Positions 7,418 through 12,076 of a DNA stretch of 12,076 nt are shown one piece after another. The DNA is from CAZVJA01 sp964626885 (GTDB lineage: Bacteria; Planctomycetota; Planctomycetia; Planctomycetales; Planctomycetaceae). Location: NCBI GenBank assembly GCA_964626885.1, contig CAZVJA010000162.1:1-12076 (forward strand). The letters are read 5' to 3'. The position numbers were made by a program, and so were the translations under genes. Each line of letters starts with the position of its first letter. Position 1 is the first letter of the stretch. The notes beneath the pieces were generated by a model, which was not told the origin of the DNA, made no database searches, and saw only the letters and a list, made by a program, of their open reading frames with translations.

Positions 7418-7463
7418 GCGGAGCTTCTCCGCATTCCGTGTGTCAATTTCGATCGGAATCGAA
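7418..7463. promoter_or_regulatory. Two palindromes upstream of the sigma-54 promoter; candidate activator sites
   Basis: GCGGAG-CTT-CTCCGC (7418-7432) is a perfect inverted repeat with a three-base centre. TTCGAT-CGGA-ATCGAA (7448-7463) is another, with a four-base centre. Relative to a start predicted near 7514 they lie at about -96 to -82 and -66 to -51. Sigma-54 promoters need an enhancer-binding activator, usually docked at such palindromes about 80-200 bases upstream. The two differ in sequence, so they may bind different proteins, or one may be chance. Inferred from position and symmetry only. Confidence 0.35.
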
Positions 7464-7488
7464 CACTCTCCCTCCCCCCGGAATCATC

Positions 7489-7504
7489 TGGCACACCTGT
7501 TGCA
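7489..7504 (+). promoter_or_regulatory. Sigma-54 (RpoN) promoter for the Hsp20 genes
   Basis: TGGCAC (7489-7494), five bases, TTGCA (7500-7504). The invariant GG (7490-7491) and GC (7502-7503) are separated by exactly ten bases, as sigma-54 requires, and the match to the -24/-12 consensus is near perfect apart from A instead of G after TGGCAC. Transcription would start near 7514, giving a leader of about 150 bases before the ATG at 7665. Sigma-54 control implies an AAA+ enhancer-binding activator; none is encoded in this window. Confidence 0.7.
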
Positions 7505-7625
7505 TATCTGGTTTACGGAGCAATGAACTCGTCGTTAGCCACATTCCCGAAGACGGATTCACAGCCGCCGGGAAGCTGGCCAAATCGAAGAGGTTCGACC
7601 GACATTTTCGCACCCAATCAGGACC

Positions 7626-7660
7626 TGTTTCTTGTCAGGACTTTTCACGAAGGAGAAGCG
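7626..7660 (+). promoter_or_regulatory. Leader segment able to pair with the Shine-Dalgarno site of the first hsp20 (possible RNA thermometer)
   Basis: The ribosome binding site AAGGAG (7650-7655) can pair in two ways. CUUUU (7641-7645) matches AGGAG (7651-7655) over five pairs, two of them G-U, with a five-base loop, a fourU-like arrangement. Alternatively UGUUUCUU (7626-7633) pairs with GAGAAGCG (7653-7660) over eight pairs, three of them G-U, with a 19-base loop. Both hide part of the site and both are weak, as expected of a heat-opened structure. RNA thermometers in hsp20 leaders (ROSE, fourU) are established in other bacteria; here it is only a hand-drawn possibility. Confidence 0.35.
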
Positions 7661-7664
7661 AACC

Positions 7665-8102
7665 ATGCAACAGACTTTCAGAACCTGGAATCCCTGGCGC
7701 GACCTCAATCGGCTTCGCCGGGAGTTTGACCGGCTGTATGCCCCGGCGCGCGCACAGTCCCCCGCAAGACGTGGAGAGTTTCCGCTGCTCAACGCGTGGC
7801 AGAACAAGGAATGCCTCGTGCTCACCGCCGAACTCCCTGGGCTCGATGTCGAAACCCTCGATGTGACGGTGAATCCCGATTCGATCATCCTCTCCGGCCG
7901 TCGGCTTGATGCGGCGCTGAACGAAGGAAAAACGCGCGTTCGCGAGGAACGCTGGAATGCCCCCTTCGAGCGGCACGTGGAGCTTCCATTCGAGGTCGAT
8001 CCGCAGCAGACAGAAGCGACCTACGAGAAAGGGGTGCTGTCGATCAAGCTGCATCGACCCGCCGAACACAAGCCGAAAAAGGTGACCATCAAAGCGGGCT
8101 GA
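7665..8102 (+). CDS. Small heat-shock protein, Hsp20/alpha-crystallin family (first of three)
   Basis: ATP-independent holdase chaperone that binds unfolding proteins and keeps them refoldable. It has 145 residues from the ATG at 7665, preceded by AAGGAG (7650-7655). A TTG at 7632 would add 11 residues but is less well placed. The N-terminal arm (1-40) is Arg-rich with RTWNPWRDLNRLRREFDRL, a typical start for this family. The alpha-crystallin domain spans about 43-132, with LTAELPGLDVETLDVTV (53-69) and the hallmark GVLSIKLHRP (123-132). The C-terminal V-T-I (140-142) serves as the I/V-x-I/V motif that bridges dimers into larger oligomers. It is the first gene after the sigma-54 promoter, with the next hsp20 91 bases downstream on the same strand. 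Confidence 0.93.
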   Translation: MQQTFRTWNPWRDLNRLRREFDRLYAPARAQSPARRGEFPLLNAWQNKECLVLTAELPGLDVETLDVTVNPDSIILSGRRLDAALNEGKTRVREERWNAPFERHVELPFEVDPQQTEATYEKGVLSIKLHRPAEHKPKKVTIKAG

Positions 8103-8193
8103 GGATTACATCCTGCAGCACATCCCGCTCGCTGGGCGCCACGATAGAGACATTCAAAACAACAATCGAACAAATTCCGAAAGGGTGAATCTG

Positions 8194-8565
8194 ATGTCAA
8201 ACGCAACACTTGCTCAAAACCAGGCGGAGAGAACCGCTGTTTATCGTCCCGCGGTCGATGTCATTGAATCCGCGGACGCGGTCCTGCTTGTAGTCGATGT
8301 TCCGGGTGTCGACGAGCAGGAGGCCGAAGTGACCCTGGAGAAGAACCTGTTGACGATTCGTGGAACCGTTTCGCCCCCGTCGTTCGAGGGCTACACGCTG
8401 ACGCACGCTGAATATGGTGTGGGAAATTTCGAGCGGATGTTTACCGTTTCCGAACAGGTGGACCGAGAGCGGATCGAAGCGACCGTGAAGGACGGAGTCT
8501 TGCGCGTCACTCTGCCAAAAGTTAAAGAAGCGGTCGCGAAGAAGATTAACGTCAAGGCTATGTGA
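8194..8565 (+). CDS. Small heat-shock protein, Hsp20 family, short N-terminal arm (second of three)
   Basis: Compact Hsp20 of 123 residues from the ATG at 8194, with a GAAAGGG site (8179-8185) upstream; a GTG at 8185 is the alternative. The N-terminal arm is only about 18 residues (MSNATLAQNQAERTAVYR) and lacks the Trp/Phe-rich segment seen in the other two, so its substrate range or oligomer size may differ. The alpha-crystallin domain runs from about 19 to 109: RPAVDVIESADAVLLVVDVPGVDEQ, VTLEKNLLTIRG, then FERMFTVSEQVD and GVLRVTLPK (101-109), the last matching the family hallmark closely. The C-terminal I-N-V (118-120) supplies the I-x-I/V motif. The loop between the strands holds GYTLTHAEYGVGNFERMF in place of the more charged loop of the others. 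Same strand as its neighbours; probably one transcript. Confidence 0.93.
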   Translation: MSNATLAQNQAERTAVYRPAVDVIESADAVLLVVDVPGVDEQEAEVTLEKNLLTIRGTVSPPSFEGYTLTHAEYGVGNFERMFTVSEQVDRERIEATVKDGVLRVTLPKVKEAVAKKINVKAM

Positions 8566-8638
8566 ACAATGCGATTTGCCGCGCGTCTCGCGTGCAAGTC
8601 GGATATTGAAGATTGGTGAGCTATAAGGAGGCTGGATC

Positions 8639-9142
8639 ATGACCATTCGTGAACTGATTCCCTGGATGTCCGAGAAATCGCGCGGCGATCTCGCGCGCGG
8701 CGGAGAGGTATCGCCGTACCTGTCGTTGCAGCAGGAAATGAACCGCATGTTCGATGAGTTCTTCGAGGGGTTCGATCTCGCTCCTTTTCGTGGAGAAGGG
8801 ATGACCTCGGTGGCTCCCAAGGTCGATGTCGCTGAGACCGAGTCCGAAATTCATGTCACGGCGGAATTGCCGGGGCTGACAGAGAATGAGGTCGAAGTCA
8901 CCCTGGCCGAGGGAAGCCTTATGCTGCGCGGAGAGAAGAAGTCGGAGAAAGAAGACAAGCAGAAGAACTACCATCGTACGGAGCGATCCTACGGAATGTT
9001 CGAGCGAACGATTCCGCTGCCGGCCGAGGTTGACCGCGAGAAGGTCGAAGCGACATTTACCAACGGCGTCCTGTCCGTCGTGCTGCAAAAGCTCTCTCCG
9101 AGCGTCGAAGCAGGGCGAAAGATCAGCGTGAAGCGGGGATAG
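8639..9142 (+). CDS. Small heat-shock protein, Hsp20 family, long form (third of three)
   Basis: Hsp20 of 167 residues; the ATG at 8639 follows AAGGAGG (8625-8631) at an ideal distance, the best ribosome binding site of the trio. The N-terminal arm (1-58) holds the amphipathic segment SLQQEMNRMFDEFFEGFD (29-46), the usual oligomerisation and substrate-binding arm. The alpha-crystallin domain (about 60-150) shows PKVDVAETESEIHVTAELPGL, VEVTLAEGSLMLRGEKK, the charged loop EKEDKQKNYHRTERSYGMFERTIPLP, and GVLSVVLQK (143-151), where the final P-K of the hallmark is Q-K. The C-terminal I-S-V (162-164) closes it. Of the three it most resembles the common bacterial IbpA/Hsp16-type proteins. The three differ enough in arm and loop to look like old paralogues, not recent duplicates. 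Confidence 0.94.
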   Translation: MTIRELIPWMSEKSRGDLARGGEVSPYLSLQQEMNRMFDEFFEGFDLAPFRGEGMTSVAPKVDVAETESEIHVTAELPGLTENEVEVTLAEGSLMLRGEKKSEKEDKQKNYHRTERSYGMFERTIPLPAEVDREKVEATFTNGVLSVVLQKLSPSVEAGRKISVKRG

Positions 9143-9199
9143 GTGGCCGAGACTCGAATCTCGTCGCTCTTCCTCAATTTCATTCCGTTACAAACCTGC

Positions 9200-9250
9200 A
9201 CTGCCGAACCGCGCGGGGGAAATTGCTGCGGTTCGGCAGTTAGCGTTTTT
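9200..9250 (+). terminator. Intrinsic terminator closing the hsp20 genes
   Basis: ACTGCCGAACCGC (9200-9212) and GCGGTTCGGCAGT (9228-9240) form a perfect 13-base stem with a 15-base loop, followed by a T-run (9246-9250). It is 58 bases after the third hsp20 stop, so it ends the trio's transcript. The rest of 9143-9453, 311 bases, holds no gene that I can support; the last part is the leader of the next small gene. Confidence 0.85.
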
Positions 9251-9453
9251 CGGCATTCCTTCACTGATCGTTAAATCGCCTGGCAATTCGTGACGTCTTT
9301 TCCGGTCGTGTGCCAGGGTTGATAGTCACTTTTTCGTTCGCTCCAGTTGCCGGTGAAACTCCCCTAGGCAAACTCGCCGACGCGCGGTAACTGTGGTGCC
9401 GCAAACTGGCGTGACTCTCAATGGGTGCAGTTTCCAGGCAAGGAGTTTCCGGG

Positions 9454-9681
9454 ATGAAGCTTCGCACGATCGACCTTTGGCTGCCTGCCGCTCTGGCGGT
9501 GATTTTCCTGGTGACGGGGCTTCTGGCCAGCGGTCCCGGCTGGCAACAAACGGGTCTCCAAATGGAAGAAAACAGGGGGTGGAAGGCGCTCGAATATCTG
9601 ATACCATATTTGATGATCTTCGCGGTTGAGCCCATGGAGCGGCATTGGTGCCGGTTTCGCCGCCGCAGGAGGCTGTTGTAA
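9454..9681 (+). CDS. Small hypothetical membrane protein
   Basis: A 75-residue protein not recognised as any known family. The ATG at 9454 is preferred over the one at 9421 because AAGGAG (9440-9445) lies eight bases before it. Residues 8-26 form a hydrophobic helix (LWLPAALAVIFLVTGLLAS), a second hydrophobic patch is at 46-59 (ALEYLIPYLMIFAV), and the C-terminus is strongly basic (CRFRRRRRLL), suggesting a two-helix inner-membrane protein with cytoplasmic end charges. A perfect hairpin follows the stop at once: ATCGCAC (9682-9688) and GTGCGAT (9694-9700). The good ribosome binding site is the main support for its being a gene; its function is unknown. It is separated from the Hsp20 trio by the terminator at 9200-9250 and so is transcribed independently. 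Confidence 0.55.
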   Translation: MKLRTIDLWLPAALAVIFLVTGLLASGPGWQQTGLQMEENRGWKALEYLIPYLMIFAVEPMERHWCRFRRRRRLL

Positions 9682-9767
9682 ATCGCACACGGCGTGCGAT
9701 CGGGATGGAACCGGAGCGTTTCGGCTCTGCGCGAGTGTTGTCCTGATCGTTTATTCCGGTGTGCCCC

Positions 9768-10805
9768 ATGCCCCGCTCCGACGGTTCCGACGGTTCATTT
9801 CCGCTGGCATCGCATTCTCGCGCCCGTAGGCGTCTCGCGCGGATGAAATCCGCTGCTGCTCCCAGTGAACCGGTCGTCGTCCCGATCGAATCCTCCAAGT
9901 CCGACGCGATCGATTCAACGATCGAAGGTGATACGGACGCGACCGCGAACGTTGTCCCGATGCTCGCAGCTGGAACGTTCAACGACGCCCCAGCCGAACC
10001 ATCACCAACGGATCAACTTGTTCCCGCCGACGCCGTGTCAGCCATCGCCGAATCGGAAACGACGCTCAACATCGCAAGGACCGGTTTCGAGATCGTTGCA
10101 GCGCCGGAAACCGGCATGGAAATCGACGTGCATGCCTCCGAGGAACGGGCGGTCAATTTCCAGCCATTCCGTGAGTTGTTGAAAAAGACGAAGCCTGTCA
10201 CCTGGGTTTTTGCAGGCGACAGCATCACACTCGGTGCGGTGCATACCAACGGCCACCGCAATTACGCGGAGCATTTCGCCGAGCGCGTCCGCTGGGAATT
10301 GCGGCGGTCGAGCGATGTCGTCATCAATACCGCTACCGCAACCGAAACGTCGCGCAGCCTGCTCAACGATCTGGAATGGCAGGCGCTCCGTTTTCGACCC
10401 GATGTGGTTTCCGTGATGATCGGCCTCAACGATGCCGCCGGCGGCCGGACCCGGTTTTCTCAATTCCGTCGAAATCTGCGAAAGGTCGTCGAGTGCATTC
10501 GGACTGACGGTGCGATCCCGTTGTTCCACACGCCGCCGCACATCGACGTCGCGCGGGTCATCTCGCACGCCGAGCTGCGGTCGTATGTGAAATGCGTGCG
10601 GGAAGTCGCCCGGGATCTCGATGTCGCCTGCGTCGATCATTGGGCGCACTGGAAACGGGTCGAAGCGAACCGTCCCGGCTCCTTGCTCTCAACCGACGGG
10701 CTGCATCCTACCGCCGCGGGACATCGCGAACTGGCGGCGCTTCTCTTCCGTCGGTTCGGCATCTTCGACACGCAAAGCCCGACCTGCGCGGCGGGAACCC
10801 ATTGA
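9768..10805 (+). CDS. SGNH/GDSL hydrolase with a long disordered N-terminal region
   Basis: A protein of 345 residues from the ATG at 9768; GTG at 9759 or ATG at 9843 (MKSAAAPSEP) are alternatives, as none has a clear ribosome binding site. Residues 1-140 are low-complexity, rich in Ser, Ala, Asp and Pro, with no signal peptide, so it is probably cytoplasmic. The SGNH domain follows: block I FAGDSITLG with nucleophile S152, block III GLND (N221), and block V TDGLHPTAAGH (D310, H313), which give the catalytic triad and oxyanion residues. Block II, usually xNxGxxG, reads INTATATETSRSLL with no glycine. The fold implies an esterase or lipase acting on an unknown acyl substrate. Another perfect hairpin, CGATTG (10807-10812) and CAATCG (10816-10821), comes just after the stop, but it lacks a T-run. 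Confidence 0.82.
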   Translation: MPRSDGSDGSFPLASHSRARRRLARMKSAAAPSEPVVVPIESSKSDAIDSTIEGDTDATANVVPMLAAGTFNDAPAEPSPTDQLVPADAVSAIAESETTLNIARTGFEIVAAPETGMEIDVHASEERAVNFQPFRELLKKTKPVTWVFAGDSITLGAVHTNGHRNYAEHFAERVRWELRRSSDVVINTATATETSRSLLNDLEWQALRFRPDVVSVMIGLNDAAGGRTRFSQFRRNLRKVVECIRTDGAIPLFHTPPHIDVARVISHAELRSYVKCVREVARDLDVACVDHWAHWKRVEANRPGSLLSTDGLHPTAAGHRELAALLFRRFGIFDTQSPTCAAGTH

Positions 10806-10911
10806 CCGATTGTCGCAATCGCGTTCAAGCGGTGTTAAGATATCGCTCTTTCCGCGCAATCTCGCGCGGCTTGCACGATCATGTTTTGCACTTTCTGGAG
10901 CCTTCCGTCAA

Positions 10912-12076
10912 ATGAAAGCCGTAGCGGTCCGCCCCGGCCGGGCGAATAGCGTTCACCTTACCGAACTCCCCATGCCCCGCCTCAACCAGATTCCCGACGG
11001 GCGCGGCGTGCTGGTCAAAGTCCTCAAGGTCGGCGTCGATGCCACCGACCGCGAAATCAACGACGCCCTCTACGGCAACTCACCCCCCGGCGACGACTTT
11101 CTCGTGCTCGGGCACGAATCGTTCGGCGTTGTGCAGGAAGTCGGCCCGGCGGTCACACACGTGAAGCCCGGCGACTACGTCACCTGTACGGTTCGCCGCC
11201 CCGGTTCATCCATCTTCGACCGTATCGGCCGTTCCGACATCACCAGCGAGGAAGTTTACTACGAGCGGGGGATCAACCTGCTGCATGGGTTCCTCACCGA
11301 ATACTTCGTCGATGACGCCGAGTTCATCGTCAAGATGCCGGTCGGGTTGAAGCACCTGCACGTGCTGGCGGAGCCGATGAGCTGCGCCGCCAAGGCCGTG
11401 CAACAGGCGTATGAAGCGCAGAAACGGTTGCAAGTGTGGAATCCGAAGGTGGCGTACGTCACCGGTGCGGGGCAGATCGGCCTGCTGGCGACGTTGATCC
11501 TCCGGCTGCGCGGTTTGCAGGTGTATACGCTGGCCCGCACTCCCATGCCCTGCCTCAAGGGAGAAATTGTCCAACAGCTCGACGCGACGTACATCAGCAC
11601 CCGCACCACCTCATTGCGCGATCTTGCCGCGAAGGTCGGCAAGCCGGATCTCATCGTTGAGGCCACCGGTTCGAGCGCCGTCGCGTTCGAGGCGATGGAG
11701 ATTTTGGGCCACAACGGCGTAATTGTCTGGACGAGCATCACCGGCGGGCAGCGAAAGGTCGAGGTTCCGTCCGATCATCTCAATCTCAACTGGGTGCTCG
11801 GCAACAAACTGCTGGTCGGCTCGGTGAATGCCAACTTCCGGCACTTCGAGGCGGGGATCGCTGACCTCGCGCTGGGCGAAGTGACCTACCCCGGCGTCAT
11901 CCAGAAGATTCTGACGACCCCGGTCAACGGTCTCGACAATTACCAGGAGATGATGCGCCTGCTCGTCGAGGAGAACGACGCGCTGAATGTGTACGTCAAC
12001 GTGGCGGAAGGGTCACGGGCTGCGGGCAGACAGGGGGGCAGGATGCCAGGGACAGGGTTTAGCGGCTTGCGTGGTG
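10912..12076 (+). CDS. Glucose 1-dehydrogenase-like zinc-dependent medium-chain dehydrogenase, 3' end beyond window
   Basis: Open from the ATG at 10912 to the window edge, 388 codons with no stop; TGGAG (10896-10900) lies 11 bases before the start. Zn-dependent MDR dehydrogenase oxidising a sugar, most like the glucose 1-dehydrogenase group. Catalytic-metal residues are D43 (in GVDATDREIN, where most family members have Cys), H68 and E69 in GHES, and E154 in LAEP. The Asp is the arrangement described for the haloarchaeal glucose dehydrogenase of Haloferax mediterranei. The structural zinc cysteine cluster is missing; only C92 lies in that lobe. The Rossmann GAGQIG is at 185-190. TVRRPG (93-98) is also shared with that group. 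The conserved enzyme ends near NVYVNVAEG (residues 359-367); the in-frame continuation is a Gly/Arg-rich tail unlike the family. Confidence 0.82.
   Translation, partial: MKAVAVRPGRANSVHLTELPMPRLNQIPDGRGVLVKVLKVGVDATDREINDALYGNSPPGDDFLVLGHESFGVVQEVGPAVTHVKPGDYVTCTVRRPGSSIFDRIGRSDITSEEVYYERGINLLHGFLTEYFVDDAEFIVKMPVGLKHLHVLAEPMSCAAKAVQQAYEAQKRLQVWNPKVAYVTGAGQIGLLATLILRLRGLQVYTLARTPMPCLKGEIVQQLDATYISTRTTSLRDLAAKVGKPDLIVEATGSSAVAFEAMEILGHNGVIVWTSITGGQRKVEVPSDHLNLNWVLGNKLLVGSVNANFRHFEAGIADLALGEVTYPGVIQKILTTPVNGLDNYQEMMRLLVEENDALNVYVNVAEGSRAAGRQGGRMPGTGFSGLRG

Noticed and set aside
6930..7664. CIRCE (TTAGCACTC-N9-GAGTGCTAA) or HAIR-type heat-shock operator.
   Set aside because: Looked for on both strands; no match. 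A CTTGAAA at about 7112 lacks any sigma-32 -10 partner.
9326..9982. Minus-strand ORF (218 codons) across the small membrane protein and the SGNH start.
   Set aside because: No ribosome binding site, no domain, and it overlaps two better-supported plus-strand frames.
10802..10841. A sigma-70 promoter for the dehydrogenase (TTGACC ... TAAGAT).
   Set aside because: The boxes are 28 bases apart, too far; the alternative TTGTCG gives 20. Too weak to call.
1..12076. CRISPR array, insertion sequence, tRNA or rRNA.
   Set aside because: No regularly spaced repeats, no transposase-like ORF and no recognisable tRNA or rRNA stretch on either strand.

Overview
The window (roughly 58-60% GC by eye) looks like chromosomal DNA of a planctomycete. 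This is inference, based on the style of several lineage-typical hypothetical proteins (single-TM protein at 4573-5253, polytopic protein with a basic/acidic disordered tail at 5550-6929), the flavour of the mercuric-reductase-like flavoprotein, and an intergenic inverted repeat of a GC-rich kind. No 16S rRNA or other decisive marker is present, so the phylum call is moderate and the genus is unknown. I see no phage, transposase, CRISPR array, tRNA or rRNA.

Layout. (1) 3-161: C-terminal tail of a membrane protein, probably of the TVP38/TMEM64 (DedA-like) family, followed by a class I flavin disulfide oxidoreductase (256-1776). (2) 1922-3867: hslV-hslU, the ATP-dependent HslUV (ClpYQ) protease, translationally overlapped, followed by a small PilZ-like protein (3979-4371). 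(3) 4372-4572: convergent junction holding a 28-bp imperfect inverted repeat. (4) 4573-5253 and 5550-6929, minus strand: two membrane proteins of unknown function. (5) 6930-7664: a long divergent intergenic region with a near-consensus sigma-54 promoter and palindromes. (6) 7665-9142: three consecutive, clearly different Hsp20 small heat-shock proteins, closed by a strong intrinsic terminator at 9200-9250. (7) 9454-9681: a small membrane protein; 9768-10805: an SGNH/GDSL hydrolase with a long disordered N-terminus. (8) 10912-end: a glucose-1-dehydrogenase-like medium-chain dehydrogenase running off the window, with a G-rich tail.

Functionally the centre of the window is proteostasis: HslUV degrades unfolded proteins and the Hsp20 trio would hold them. 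The two sets are about 3.8 kb apart and not one operon. The Hsp20 trio has the most interesting control region: a GG-N10-GC sigma-54 promoter about 160 bp upstream, a leader that can fold over the ribosome binding site of the first gene, and no recognisable CIRCE or sigma-32 element. HslV carries a 27-residue N-terminal extension before its catalytic threonine, and HslU has GYYG instead of GYVG in the pore loop. I did not find an obviously new multi-gene system; the best leads are regulatory and protein-variant observations, given as findings.
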